Source: Micromonospora ferruginea | GTDB lineage: Bacteria; Actinomycetota; Actinomycetes; Mycobacteriales; Micromonosporaceae | Assembly (NCBI RefSeq): GCF_013694245.2 | Contig: NZ_CP059322.2 | Coordinates: 5,215,001 to 5,279,000 of the forward strand | Direction: 5' to 3' | Length of the DNA: 64,000 nucleotides | Shown here: in pieces, positions 1 to 8,124 of the stretch | Layout: every line of letters begins with the position of its first letter | How positions within the stretch are numbered: the stretch's first letter is position 1 | Made by a program: the position numbers and the translations under genes | The notes under the pieces: generated by a model | Told to the model about the DNA's origin: nothing | Database searches by the model: none | What the model saw: the letters and a program-made list of their open reading frames with translations, nothing else

Positions 1-84
1 GTGGTCCGACCGGTCGACCTGGCCGAGGCGTTGTCGCTCGCCGTCGCCGTACGGGACTCGCTGGATCAGTCGACCGCGGGTTGA
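1..84 (+). CDS. C-terminal end of an unidentified protein (partial)
   Basis: An open frame entering from the left edge runs for 27 codons to a TGA at 82-84. The visible end, RPVDLAEALSLAVAVRDSLDQ, is a plain helical tail and does not identify a family. The codon use matches its neighbours. The function cannot be stated from this fragment. Confidence 0.5.
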   Translation: MVRPVDLAEALSLAVAVRDSLDQSTAG

Positions 85-162
85 GGCCCCTCTCCCGCTC
101 CGGGGGTGTCGTCCACTACGGTCGGAAAGTCCGTCTGACCCGACCCCCTCCGGGAGCGACAG

Positions 163-954
163 ATGCGTCCACGCACCGTGTTGGTGTTCGCCCTCGGGCT
201 GGTGCTCCTCGTCACCGGCTGCGGCGGCCCGGGTAAGACCCCGGAGAAGGCTGCCGCCCAGCCGTCGGTCTCGGCCGCCCCGACGCCGTCCGCCAGCCCG
301 AAACCGAAGCCGACCCACACCGCCCCACCACCGAAGCCGAAGCTGCGTCCGCTGCCCAAGAAGCTCCCGGCCGGGCTGCACCGGCGCAGCGGGAGCCCGG
401 GGGTGGCGCTCACCTTCGACGACGGGCCGGATCCGCGCTACACCCCGCAGATCCTGGCCCAGCTCCGGGCCGCACACGTCACCGCGACGTTCTGCCTGGT
501 CGGTAAGCAGGCCAAGCGCCATCCGGAACTGGTGGCGCAGATCGTCCGCGAGGGCCACCAGCTCTGCAACCACAGCTGGCGGCACGACGTGGACCTCGGC
601 CGGCGCCCGCTCGCCGAGATCCGGGCCGACCTGGAACGGACGAACCGGGCCATCCACGCCGCCGCGCCGAACGCGCCGATCACCTGGTTCCGCCAGCCCG
701 GCGGCCGGTGGACCGCCGAGGAACTCACCGTCGCCAAGCAACTGGGGCTGCGTCCGCTGCACTGGAGCGTGGACCCGCAGGACTGGGACCACCCGCCCGC
801 CAAGAAGATCATCAAGCGGGTGGAGTCGGCCAGCCACCACGGGTCGGTCATCCTGATGCACGACGCAGGCGGCGACCGGACCCAGACGATGGCCGCCTGC
901 CGCCGCCTGATCCCGGACCTGAAGCGACGGTACGGCATCATCCGGCTGCGCTGA
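163..954 (+). CDS. Lipoprotein polysaccharide deacetylase (NodB domain)
   Basis: A 263-residue secreted lipoprotein. Residues 1-20 form a lipoprotein signal with lipobox LVTGC (Cys20). A Pro/Ala/Lys-rich linker (about 30-75) precedes a NodB/carbohydrate esterase 4 domain. The family motifs are present: TFDDGPD (84-90, catalytic and metal Asp), HSWRH (137-141, zinc His pair), FRQPGGRW (about 176-183) and LMHD (231-234). Such enzymes remove acetyl groups from peptidoglycan or other N-acetylated glycans at the cell surface; the substrate cannot be told here. The ATG at 163 follows a GGGAG site and is the only start giving a complete signal peptide. It appears to be transcribed alone. Confidence 0.9.
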   Translation: MRPRTVLVFALGLVLLVTGCGGPGKTPEKAAAQPSVSAAPTPSASPKPKPTHTAPPPKPKLRPLPKKLPAGLHRRSGSPGVALTFDDGPDPRYTPQILAQLRAAHVTATFCLVGKQAKRHPELVAQIVREGHQLCNHSWRHDVDLGRRPLAEIRADLERTNRAIHAAAPNAPITWFRQPGGRWTAEELTVAKQLGLRPLHWSVDPQDWDHPPAKKIIKRVESASHHGSVILMHDAGGDRTQTMAACRRLIPDLKRRYGIIRLR

Positions 955-1097
955 CCTGCGGTTTCACGCCGCGATGTGCTTGCTGCCATACCGGTTTGGC
1001 CGTCCGAGGAGGCATGGCATATGCTTCTCATGCCTCCGGCGGGGCCGGATGGGAGCAAGTCCGCTTGAAGTTGCGAGTGTGCAATGATGGCGGGGCC

Positions 1098-1170
1098 GCC
1101 CTCATCGTCTAGCGGCCCAGGACGTCGCCCTTTCAAGGCGGTAGCACGGGTTCGAATCCCGTTGGGGGCA
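1098..1170 (+). tRNA. tRNA-Glu (anticodon TTC)
   Basis: A full cloverleaf can be drawn. The acceptor GCCCTCA (1098-1104) pairs with TGGGGGC (1163-1169), the anticodon loop CTTTCAA (1130-1136) carries TTC at 1132-1134, and the T arm ACGGG/CCCGT closes loop TTCGAAT. The discriminator is A1170 and CCA is not encoded. Confidence 0.95.
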
Positions 1171-1203
1171 CGATCCGGCTCACGCCGGTTGCAACACCAG
1201 CCA

Positions 1204-1277
1204 GGTCCTGTGGAGCAGTTGGAGTGCTCGCCGCCCTGTCAAGGCGGAGGTCGCGGGTTCAAGTCCCGTCAGGACCG
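1204..1277 (+). tRNA. tRNA-Asp (anticodon GTC)
   Basis: The acceptor GGTCCTG (1204-1210) pairs with CAGGACC (1270-1276). The anticodon loop CTGTCAA carries GTC at 1238-1240, and the T loop is TTCAAGT. The discriminator is G and CCA is not encoded. It lies 33 bases after tRNA-Glu, so the three tRNAs probably form one transcript. Confidence 0.95.
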
Positions 1278-1354
1278 CAAGCGCTGACGCCGCGCACACA
1301 CCATGCGCGGCGTTCTGCGTATCGGCCCGTGCGGTAGCATGTGCCGAACACCAC

Positions 1355-1428
1355 GGCCAGGTAGCTCAGTTGGTACGAGCGTCCGACTGAAAATCGGAAG
1401 GTCGGCGGTTCGACCCCGCCCCTGGCCA
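1355..1428 (+). tRNA. tRNA-Phe (anticodon GAA)
   Basis: The acceptor GGCCAGG (1355-1361) pairs with CCTGGCC (1421-1427). The anticodon stem TCCGA/TCGGA encloses loop CTGAAAA with GAA at 1389-1391. It is the last gene of the Glu-Asp-Phe cluster and a hairpin terminator follows. Confidence 0.95.
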
Positions 1429-1451
1429 CATAGCCTTTCGCCGGGCTACAG

Positions 1452-1484
1452 AGATCCCCACCAGCCAACCGCCGGTGGGGATCT
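1452..1484 (+). terminator. Terminator of the tRNA cluster
   Basis: An 11-bp perfect stem, AGATCCCCACC (1452-1462) with GGTGGGGATCT (1474-1484), followed by TTGCTGT. It lies 23 bases after tRNA-Phe and also faces the end of the minus-strand arsI-like gene. Confidence 0.8.
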
Positions 1485-1497
1485 TGCTGTATCGGCC

Positions 1498-1905
1498 TCA
1501 GGAGCAGCAGGCGCCTTCCGCCGCCTTCTCCCGCTGCGGCGAGTCGGCCTTCACCGTGTAGACCTCCCACGGCTCGTCGCCCGGCCCGCGCACCCAGACC
1601 TTGTCCTGGAGCGCGTAGCAGCACTCGGTGTCGTTCTCCTCCAGCGTGATCAGGCCGGCGTCGGTGAGGCGCCCGGTGGCGGCGGTGACCTCGTCGGTGC
1701 TGGCCACCTCGACCCCGAGGTGGTCCATCACCGTGGGCCGGCCGGCCTCCCCTTCGAGGAGTACGAGCTTCAGCGGCGGGTTCTCCACCGCGAAGTTGGC
1801 GTAGCCGGGGCGGCGCTTGGCCGGTTCGACGCCGAACAGCTTGGCGTAGAAGGCCACGGAGCCTTCGAGGTCGGACACGCGCAGGGCGAGTTGGACGCGG
1901 GACAT
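1498..1905 (-). CDS. arsI: ArsI/CadI-type VOC dioxygenase (organoarsenical C-As lyase)
   Basis: A 135-residue single-domain glyoxalase/bleomycin-resistance (VOC) protein. The vicinal cysteine pair TECCYA (Cys95-Cys96) is the signature of ArsI, which cleaves the C-As bond of trivalent methyl- or aryl-arsenicals with Fe(II) and O2. Gln5, His62 and Glu114 fit the expected metal-ligand positions. A second Cys pair closes the C-terminus (ACCS). It is divergent from arsR with the operator between them, so co-regulation by arsenite is expected. The related cadmium-induced CadI label is an alternative, but the arsenic neighbours favour ArsI. Confidence 0.85.
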   Translation of the reverse strand: MSRVQLALRVSDLEGSVAFYAKLFGVEPAKRRPGYANFAVENPPLKLVLLEGEAGRPTVMDHLGVEVASTDEVTAATGRLTDAGLITLEENDTECCYALQDKVWVRGPGDEPWEVYTVKADSPQREKAAEGACCS

Positions 1906-1958
1906 GTCGTCTCCTTGTCTAGATGCTTTTCGAAGCAGGACCCACGTTGCACCCTGTT

Positions 1959-1972
1959 TTGAAATCTGTCAA
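1959..1972. promoter_or_regulatory. Candidate ArsR operator
   Basis: The inverted repeat TTGA-AATCTG-TCAA sits in the arsI-arsR divergent gap, 10 bases before the arsR ATG. It is an AT-rich island in otherwise GC-rich DNA. Its form and place suit an ArsR/SmtB dimer site controlling both directions. Confidence 0.6.
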
Positions 1973-1981
1973 CCTAGAGCG

Positions 1982-2335
1982 ATGTCGAAACAAACGCTGC
2001 CGGTGGTGGACCTCCGCGCGGTGGCCTGCTGCCCACCGATCGCCGCCCGCCCGCTGGACGCGGACCAGGCCGTCGCGGTGGCGCCGATGTTCAAGGCCCT
2101 CGGCGACCCGGTCCGGCTGCGGATGATGTCGATGATCGCCTCGGTGCCGGAGATCTGCGTCTGCGACCTGACCCCGGCGTTCGACCTGTCCGGCCCGACC
2201 GTCTCCCACCACCTCAAGGTGCTGCGGGAGGCCGGCCTGGTCGACTCGGAGCGGCGCGGCACCTGGGTCTGGTACCGGGTCCGGCCCGAGGCGTTCCGCC
2301 GGCTCGGCGACCTGCTGACGATCGGCGACTCGTGA
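1982..2335 (+). CDS. arsR: ArsR-family arsenical-responsive repressor
   Basis: A 117-residue ArsR/SmtB winged-helix regulator. The recognition helix region LSGPTVSHHLKVLREAGLV (about 69-87) and the wing RRGTWVWYRV are clear. Candidate As(III)/metal ligands are Cys16-Cys17 (VACCPP) and Cys59/Cys61 (EICVCDL). The ATG at 1982 is preferred over in-frame starts further left because those would run across the operator. The stop overlaps the GTG of the channel gene (GTGA), so arsR, the channel and arsC form a tightly coupled operon. Confidence 0.9.
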   Translation: MSKQTLPVVDLRAVACCPPIAARPLDADQAVAVAPMFKALGDPVRLRMMSMIASVPEICVCDLTPAFDLSGPTVSHHLKVLREAGLVDSERRGTWVWYRVRPEAFRRLGDLLTIGDS

Positions 2336-3069
2336 CCCTCGCCCTGCCCCGGCGGGCCACCGCCGAGTTCACCGGCACCGCACTGCTCGTCGCCGCCGTG
2401 ATCGGTTCCGGCGTCGCCGCCACCACGCTCTCCCCGACCGACGTCGGCCTCCAACTCCTGGAGAACGCGATCGCCACCGCGCTCGCGCTGGGCGCGCTGA
2501 TCCTGATCTTCGGCCCGGTGTCCGGCGCCCACTTCAACCCGGTCGTCTCCGCCGTCGACTGGTGGCTCGGCCGCCGCGCCGGCACCGGGCTCGGCACGCG
2601 TGCGCTGGCCGCGTACGTCGTAGCCCAGATCACCGGCGCGGTCGCCGGCGCGGTCCTCGCCCACCTGATGTTCGACCTGCCGGCCGTCACCTGGTCACGC
2701 ACCGGGCGCGGTGGCGGCCACCTGTGGTTGGCCGAGGTGGTCGCCACCGCCGGCCTGGTCGTCCTGGTCTTCGCCCTGGCCCGCTCCGGCCGCACCTCCG
2801 CCGCCCCGGCCGCCGTCGGCGCCTGGATCGGGGCCGCCTACTGGTTCACCTCGTCGACCTCGTTCGCCAACCCCGCCGTCACCGTCGGCCGGGCGTTCAC
2901 CGACACGTTCGCCGGCATCGCCCCGACCTCGGTGCCCGGTTTCGTCGCCGCCCAACTCGTCGGCGGCCTGGTCGCCGTCGCCGCCCTCGCCGCCTGGTAC
3001 CCGCGCGCCGCCGACACGGCCGACGACGTGGTCGTGCCGCACCTCACCCGGGAGACCGAAGCTCGATGA
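2332..3069 (+). CDS. MIP-family aquaglyceroporin (arsenite channel, AqpS-like)
   Basis: A 245-residue membrane channel with six hydrophobic segments and both MIP half-helix motifs: NPV in GAHFNPVVS (69-71, replacing the usual NPA) and NPA in SFANPAVTVGR (180-182) with the selectivity-filter Arg187. It is encoded between arsR and arsC with overlapping codons on both sides. In Sinorhizobium, AqpS in the same position lets arsenite made by ArsC flow out. No ArsB or Acr3 pump is visible in this locus, so this channel is the likely exit. Not confirmed: transport direction and substrate. Confidence 0.88.
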   Translation: MTLALPRRATAEFTGTALLVAAVIGSGVAATTLSPTDVGLQLLENAIATALALGALILIFGPVSGAHFNPVVSAVDWWLGRRAGTGLGTRALAAYVVAQITGAVAGAVLAHLMFDLPAVTWSRTGRGGGHLWLAEVVATAGLVVLVFALARSGRTSAAPAAVGAWIGAAYWFTSSTSFANPAVTVGRAFTDTFAGIAPTSVPGFVAAQLVGGLVAVAALAAWYPRAADTADDVVVPHLTRETEAR

Positions 3070-3509
3070 GCAAGCCCAGCGTCCTGTTCGTCTGCGTCCA
3101 CAACGCCGGCCGCTCCCAGATGGCCGCCGCGTGGCTCCGCCACCTCGCCGGCGACCGAGTCGAGGTCCGCTCGGCCGGCAGCGAACCCGCCGAGAAGATC
3201 AACCCGGTCGCGGTGGCGGCCATGCGGGAGGTCGGCATCGACCTCACCGGCCAGGTGCCCGCGCGGCTCACCTGGGACGCGGCCGAGGCCAGCGACGTCA
3301 TCGTCACCATGGGTTGCGGCGACGCCTGCCCGGTCTTCCCCGGAAAACGGTACGAGGACTGGCAGCTCACCGACCCCGCCGGCCAGCCCCTCGACGTGGT
3401 CCGACAGGTGCGCGACGAGATCCGACAGCACGTAGCAACCCTCCTCCCCACCCTGACCCCTACCCCCGCCCCTGACCCGCCCCCGCCCCCTCACTGGCGT
3501 CGATCATGA
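3066..3509 (+). CDS. arsC: Arsenate reductase, low-molecular-weight phosphatase type
   Basis: A 147-residue LMW protein tyrosine phosphatase-like ArsC. The P-loop CVHNAGR (Cys10 to Arg16, CX5R) and the distal redox cysteines in GCGDACP (Cys84, Cys88) match thioredoxin- or mycoredoxin-linked arsenate reductases. It overlaps the channel gene by 4 bases. The last 25 residues or so are Pro/Thr-rich and the final codons plus the TGA come from repeat R1a, whose sequence reads ..RRS-stop in this frame. The true conserved domain ends near residue 125, so the tail looks like sequence acquired at the repeat. Confidence 0.92.
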   Translation: MSKPSVLFVCVHNAGRSQMAAAWLRHLAGDRVEVRSAGSEPAEKINPVAVAAMREVGIDLTGQVPARLTWDAAEASDVIVTMGCGDACPVFPGKRYEDWQLTDPAGQPLDVVRQVRDEIRQHVATLLPTLTPTPAPDPPPPPHWRRS

Positions 3510-3560
3510 AGTTGGCGGCAGTTGAGAAGATCCACAAGGCAGTCAACTTCATGATCAACC
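3499..3560. repeat. Palindromic repeat R1, copy a
   Basis: The left arm GTCGATCATGAAGTTGGC and the right arm GTCAACTTCATGATCAAC enclose a loop with GAAGATCCACA. It lies between the converging ends of arsC and the minus-strand gene at 3647. A long C-rich run (3440-3495) precedes it. It is one of five copies in the window (3499, 28470, 38083, 50522, 51632). Confidence 0.9.
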
Positions 3561-3646
3561 GGGAGGGGCTGAGATCTTGGTGCGGGAGCGCCCTTCGGGG
3601 GGCCGTTTCCTTCCAAGATTTCGGCGGCGCGTCCGGTGCGCGGTGG

Positions 3647-4705
3647 TCACCGTCCCGGACGTTGTTGACGGTGCTGGCTCATGCCGCTCTGGATCGCCTC
3701 CCAGACGCTCCGGCCGGCCTGCCGCAGGGTCTGCCCGGCCTGCCCGGCCAACTGCGCCGCCCCGGAGGACTCCACGGTCCCGCCGGACCTGGCGTCGCCT
3801 CCCGAGCCCTCACCACCGCCAGAACCAGCGTCACGGTCCGAGGCGGAGTTACCTGACGCGGGGCCACCACCCACCCCGGGGCCGGCGCCCGAACCGACAC
3901 CGCCACCGGAGCTGGGGCTGGGGCTGCTGCCCGAACCGGCACCACCGCCTACTCCCGAGCCGGCGCCACCCGCTGCCCCGGGGCCGTCTCCAGGACCGAC
4001 ACCACCGCCCGACCCGGGGCCAGCGCCTCCCGCCGCCCGAGGGCCATCGCCCGGACCAACATCGCCGCCCGAACCGGCAGCGTCGCCAGAGCCGGAGCTG
4101 GGGCCGGAGCGACCGTAAGAACCGGGGTCATCGCCCGGCCGGGGGCTGCGAACGGCCTCGGTCGACGGCTCCGCACCGGACGACCCGCGCGGGCCCGTCC
4201 CGGTGGGTGCGGGATGCTCGACCCGGCCGACCACCGTCGGTACGGCCCGGTCGACCGCCTCACCGACCTCGACCGCCTGACGTCCGGTCCGGTCCACCAC
4301 CGGCTCGGTGACCTGACCCGCGACCTGACCGGCCACCCGGTGCACGTCGTCCACCGTCACCCCGACCGACCGGGCCAGCGCGTCGATCAGCTCGGGATTG
4401 CGGTCGATGGTGGTCAGGGCCCGGTCCAGGATCTGCACCAGCTTCTCCAGCCGTACCTTCAGCAGCGCCTCGGCCCGTACCCCGGTGATGTCCAGCTCGA
4501 CGCCCTCCAGGTGCACCCGGACGCCGGCGTCGAGCTGGAGCAGGTTGGCCAGCCGGGCGCGCAGCGACAGGTCGGCGTCGAGCCCGTCGACCGCCAGCCG
4601 GATCTCGTCGACCGACAGCTCCGGCACGTCGAGCAGGACATCCGGCTCCCGTTCGGCCGCGCCCCGCGCGGTGACCCGATCGTCGCTGGCCTCACTGTCA
4701 CCCAT
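3647..4705 (-). CDS. Conserved actinobacterial protein with Gly/Ser-rich tail
   Basis: A 352-residue protein of unknown function. The N-terminal 130 residues are a conserved-looking amphipathic domain (VLLDVPELSVDEIRLAVDGL, LELDIT-like strands, then ALLKVRLEKLVQILDRALTTID) that I recall only as hypothetical in actinobacteria. Residues about 165-320 are low-complexity GSG/GAG/GPG repeats with Asp, likely disordered. The C-terminus (QAGRSVWEAIQSGMSQHRQ) is again helical. There is no signal peptide or membrane segment. It converges with arsC across repeat R1a. Confidence 0.7.
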   Translation of the reverse strand: MGDSEASDDRVTARGAAEREPDVLLDVPELSVDEIRLAVDGLDADLSLRARLANLLQLDAGVRVHLEGVELDITGVRAEALLKVRLEKLVQILDRALTTIDRNPELIDALARSVGVTVDDVHRVAGQVAGQVTEPVVDRTGRQAVEVGEAVDRAVPTVVGRVEHPAPTGTGPRGSSGAEPSTEAVRSPRPGDDPGSYGRSGPSSGSGDAAGSGGDVGPGDGPRAAGGAGPGSGGGVGPGDGPGAAGGAGSGVGGGAGSGSSPSPSSGGGVGSGAGPGVGGGPASGNSASDRDAGSGGGEGSGGDARSGGTVESSGAAQLAGQAGQTLRQAGRSVWEAIQSGMSQHRQQRPGR

Positions 4706-4891
4706 GCTTCCGCTCCCCCGTCGACCGGTCCGGATCAGCGGCGGTTACCCGCTTTCCGGTACCGCATCCGCCGGTTCCGGGCGTCCACCGGTGGTGGCTG
4801 GTGGGACTGTCGGGATCCGGGGTTCCCGATGTCCGGAAGCGGGCGAAACGAAAGCTGCACAGCGAGACATCAGCCGGTATGGTCCGGGCTT

Positions 4892-5407
4892 ATGGGACAG
4901 GAGATGGCCGATCAGGATGAGGTCCGGCAGGAGTCCGACCGTTTCTCCCTCCGCAGCAGCCTCCTCGTCCCGGCGTCCGGCGAGCGGGCGTACACGGTCT
5001 TCACCGGTGCGCTGGCCGACTGGTGGGTCCGCGAATACACCTGGTCCGGCCCGGAGGCGCTGGCCGGCCTCGGCATCGAGCCGCGCGCCGGCGGCATGCT
5101 CTACGAGATCGGCCCGTACGGCTTCCGCAACGACTGGGGCCGCGTGCTGATCTGGGATCCGCCCCGGCGTCTCGTCTTCACCTGGCAGATCGGTCCGGAC
5201 CGGGTGCCGGTGCCGGATCCGGCGCGGGCCAGCGAGGTGGAGGTGCTCTTCCACCCCGAAGGTCCGGGGACGACCCGGGTGGAGGTCGAGCACCGCTACT
5301 TCGACCGGCACGGCACGGCCGCCGAGGGCTACCGCGAGGCGCTCACCGCCGGCTGGCACGAACTGCTCTGCCGCTACCTGGCGACGGTCACCCGCACCGC
5401 CGACTGA
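4892..5407 (+). CDS. SRPBCC / AHSA1-like domain protein
   Basis: A 171-residue protein of the START/Bet v1 (AHSA1) fold. The sequence around ADWWVREYTWSG, GGMLYEIGPYG, WDPPRRLVFTWQIG and the C-terminal TAGWHELLCRYL helix is typical. Members bind small hydrophobic ligands or assist in stress responses; no ligand is implied here. The start is uncertain: ATG 4892 has no clear ribosome site, while ATG 4904 lies directly behind GGACAGGAG, which is too close. The ORF continues upstream only by chance. Confidence 0.75.
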   Translation: MGQEMADQDEVRQESDRFSLRSSLLVPASGERAYTVFTGALADWWVREYTWSGPEALAGLGIEPRAGGMLYEIGPYGFRNDWGRVLIWDPPRRLVFTWQIGPDRVPVPDPARASEVEVLFHPEGPGTTRVEVEHRYFDRHGTAAEGYREALTAGWHELLCRYLATVTRTAD

Positions 5408-5436
5408 CCGCGCCGCCCGAGCCGGACCGCGCCGGG

Positions 5437-6141
5437 TCAGTCGGCGATGCCCCGGCTCGCGCTCGTACCGGTCAGTCCGGTGTCGCCCAGGTCGGCACGG
5501 CGCCCGGCGGCGGCGCCCGAGCCGAAGCCGCCACCGGCGAGCCGGCGGCGCGGGGCGGTACGCAGTCGCGGGTACACCTCGGCGAGCCGGCGCTGGACGC
5601 GGTCGGAGCGGTCGGCCAGCACCAGCGCCACCGAGGGCACGCCGGCCTCGGCGACCGCGCCGGCCTCGGCCGCGCGCAGCCGCTCGGCGACCACCTGGGC
5701 GAAGCCGGCCAGCCAGGTACGCCGGAACGCGGCCGGATGCGCCCCCACCGGTACGGCGGCCCCGGCCAGCCCGTGCGCGGCCTGCACCAGCAGCGAGGTG
5801 AACAGCAGCTCGACGCGTTCCAGGTCGCTGGCGAAGCCGAACAGGTGCATCGTGAGGCCGCTGCCCTCCCGGCGGCGTACGCAGCGGCAGCGCAGTGGGT
5901 CGGCGACGGCGGCGAGCAGGCCGGCCTTGTCCCGGGCGTACGGGGCGATCACCTCGACCACCCGGTCGCCCACCGGGTCGGCGGCCGGTTCGCGGGCGGC
6001 GAGCAGCGCCCGGTCGACGCCGTAGCGGGCGATCAGCTCGGTGGCCTTGGCCATGAAGGTGGCCGACTCGGCGGGTGTGCAGGCCGGGTCCTCGGCCTGG
6101 GCGAGCAGCTTGCGCACCTTGCTGAGCATCGCCTCGGACAT
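5437..6141 (-). CDS. DUF2786 domain protein
   Basis: A 234-residue protein. Residues 1-45 (KVRKLLAQAEDPACTPAESATFMAKATELIARYG) are the DUF2786 motif found in actinobacteria and phages. The following region contains CRCVRRRE, HLFGFASDLERVELLFTSLLVQA and a basic C-terminal half, resembling the usual full-length architecture. The molecular function is unknown. The tail after about 195 is Gly/Arg-rich. Its 3' end converges with the AHSA1-like gene. Confidence 0.85.
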   Translation of the reverse strand: MSEAMLSKVRKLLAQAEDPACTPAESATFMAKATELIARYGVDRALLAAREPAADPVGDRVVEVIAPYARDKAGLLAAVADPLRCRCVRRREGSGLTMHLFGFASDLERVELLFTSLLVQAAHGLAGAAVPVGAHPAAFRRTWLAGFAQVVAERLRAAEAGAVAEAGVPSVALVLADRSDRVQRRLAEVYPRLRTAPRRRLAGGGFGSGAAAGRRADLGDTGLTGTSASRGIAD

Positions 6142-6176
6142 CCGTCAGGGGTATCACAACGCCGTGGGCGCGGGTG

Positions 6177-6566
6177 TCAGCCCTCCCGGCTGCGCAGGGT
6201 GGCGATGGTCGAGCCGGCGAGCGTGAGCAGGCAGTCGGGCAGCAACCCGTCGGCGGCCGCGGCGCCGAACAGCGCCTCGCCGGTGTCGGCGTCGTCGTTG
6301 GCGTACGCGCTGACGAAGCGGGCCACCCACCGGGTGTCGTAGTCGGCCTGGTCGATGCCGGGGAAGTCGAGCGCGGCGGCGCCCGCCGGCGCGTCGTCGC
6401 CGAGCATGGTGGCGGCCAGGCACCAGGCCACCCCGTACGCCCCGGCCAGACCCGACCGGTCCACGACCGCGTCGAAGGCACCGACGACACCGGCGCCGTC
6501 GCCGGCCAGCGCCGACCGGAGCACGGCGGTCGCGTCGTCGAGCGTCTGCTCTGCGTCGTCGGTCAC
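6177..6566 (-). CDS. Small hypothetical protein
   Basis: A 129-residue helical protein with a GTG start (VTDDAEQTLDDATAVLRSAL). It has Ala/Asp-rich helices, one Cys pair region (LLPDCLLTLAGSTIATLRS) and no membrane segment. Longer in-frame starts exist up to 6668 but add a basic, atypical stretch. I do not recognise the family. It lies 35 bases from the DUF2786 gene in the same orientation, so the two may be cotranscribed. Confidence 0.55.
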   Translation of the reverse strand: MTDDAEQTLDDATAVLRSALAGDGAGVVGAFDAVVDRSGLAGAYGVAWCLAATMLGDDAPAGAAALDFPGIDQADYDTRWVARFVSAYANDDADTGEALFGAAAADGLLPDCLLTLAGSTIATLRSREG

Positions 6567-6732
6567 CTGCGGAACAGTAGCGGCGAAGGTCAAGCGGTGA
6601 CCCGGAACCGGGCCGACGATCACCCAGCGTGATACCGGCAGTCGGCGTCCCGACGGAGCGAGGTCCACAGTCCCGCGTGCCGCGCGGGCACGCTAATGTG
6701 CGCAGCGGACCTTCGCCGGAGGAAGGACGACC

Positions 6733-8067
6733 ATGCTTGGAAATCGCACGTCGCGCGCGGCCCTGTCCACGGCCTGCGCGGCGCTCCTGCTCGCCACCAG
6801 CGCCTGCGGGAGCGACGAGCCGAAGGACGCGGGCACCACCCAGGTCCGCCTCTACGGCACCGACGGCAATATGCAGAACTCCTTCGCCGCGGAGCTCAAG
6901 GACCGGGCGACTCTCGTCAACGGCATGAAGGGCACCACCCCGCTCACGCCGCTGCCGGAGAGCTTCAAGGAACGGCTACGCAACGTAGATCCGAAGTTGA
7001 ACGACTTCCTCTACGCCGCCGAGTCGTACGACGCGGTGGTGATCAGCTCACTGGCCGCGCAGCTCGCCGGGACGACCGCGCCGCGCGCGATCGCCGAGCA
7101 GATCGTCGGGGTGACCACCGGCGGCCAGCGCTGCGACGAGGTGGCGGTCTGCCTTCAGCTCGCCCGCGCCGGCCAGGACCTGGAGTACCGGGGCGTGTCG
7201 CTGACCCGGGCCGGGTTCACCGACACCGGCGAGCCGGCCACCGCGAGCTACGGCACGTTGCACTTCGACAACCAGCAGCTCGACGACGGGAAGACCGAGT
7301 TCGTCGGCGCCGGCGACGAGTCGGGTGCGAGCAGCAAGACGCCGCCGCGTGGCCGCAAGCCGCGGGGGAAGGTCAAGGACGCGCCGCTGGTCCTCGGCGG
7401 CCTGCTGCCGAAGACCGGTGACCTGGCGTTGGCGTACCCGCCGATGGCCGCCGCGGTGACGCTCGCGGTCAACGAGATCAACGCCGCCGGCGGGGTCCTC
7501 GGCGAGCCGGTGAAGTGGATCGAGGGCGACGACGGCACCAACCCGGCCGTGGCGAAGGCGACGGTGGCCTCGCACGTCGGCCAGGGTGTCCCGGTCATCA
7601 TCGGGGCCGGCGCGTCGGGCATCTCGCGGGCCGTGCTGCCGGACGTGGTCGCCGCCGGGCGGATCCTCTTCTCCCCGTCGAACACCGACGCCGGGCTGAG
7701 CACCGTGGACGACAAGGGGCTCTACTTCCGTACCGCGCCACCGGACAGCCTCCAGGGCCGCGCGCTGGCCGACGTGATGCTGCGGGACGGTCCGCGCAAG
7801 ATCGTGATCCTGGCCCGCAAGGACTCGTACGGCGAGGGCCTGCAGGAGAACGTCCGGGCCGAGCTGGAGAAGGCCGGGGTCGGCGCGGACCGGCTCAAGC
7901 TGCTGACCTACACCCCGCCGGCCGACCCGAAGACGCCCGTGGACTTCGGCGGCATCGCCCAGGAGATCAAGGGCTTCGGCCCGGAGGCGGTGCTGGTGAT
8001 CGGCTTCGGTGAGTCGGCGCGGGCGATCACCGCGCTGGCCGACGCCGGAGTGCAGATCAGGGACTGA
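6733..8067 (+). CDS. ABC-transporter-type solute-binding lipoprotein (Leu/Ile/Val-binding fold)
   Basis: A 444-residue lipoprotein with lipobox TSAC (Cys25). Residues about 215-444 match the periplasmic branched-chain amino acid binding (peripla_BP_6) fold: LGGLLPKTGDLA, AVTLAVNEINAAGGVLGEPV, IIGAGASG, RKDSYGEGLQENV. Residues 30-205 form a second, less typical lobe, possibly a degenerate copy of the binding fold. No permease or ATPase genes adjoin it, so it may be an orphan receptor or sensor. The ATG follows GGAGGAAGG, a strong ribosome site, and a 14-bp hairpin terminator follows the stop. Confidence 0.82.
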   Translation: MLGNRTSRAALSTACAALLLATSACGSDEPKDAGTTQVRLYGTDGNMQNSFAAELKDRATLVNGMKGTTPLTPLPESFKERLRNVDPKLNDFLYAAESYDAVVISSLAAQLAGTTAPRAIAEQIVGVTTGGQRCDEVAVCLQLARAGQDLEYRGVSLTRAGFTDTGEPATASYGTLHFDNQQLDDGKTEFVGAGDESGASSKTPPRGRKPRGKVKDAPLVLGGLLPKTGDLALAYPPMAAAVTLAVNEINAAGGVLGEPVKWIEGDDGTNPAVAKATVASHVGQGVPVIIGAGASGISRAVLPDVVAAGRILFSPSNTDAGLSTVDDKGLYFRTAPPDSLQGRALADVMLRDGPRKIVILARKDSYGEGLQENVRAELEKAGVGADRLKLLTYTPPADPKTPVDFGGIAQEIKGFGPEAVLVIGFGESARAITALADAGVQIRD

Positions 8068-8080
8068 GCCGCCAGGCATC

Positions 8081-8113
8081 GAGGGCCGCACCGGGGGATC
8101 CGGTGCGGCCCTC
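8081..8113. terminator. Bidirectional hairpin terminator
   Basis: A 14-bp perfect stem, GAGGGCCGCACCGG (8081-8094) with CCGGTGCGGCCCTC (8100-8113), and a 5-base loop. It lies between the converging binding-protein and enoyl-CoA hydratase genes. Confidence 0.8.
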
Positions 8114-8124
8114 GCCGTCGTGGC

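Noticed and set aside
3499..3560. R1 as an insertion sequence end or attachment site
   Set aside because: No transposase or integrase gene lies near any copy, and I see no clear target-site duplication.
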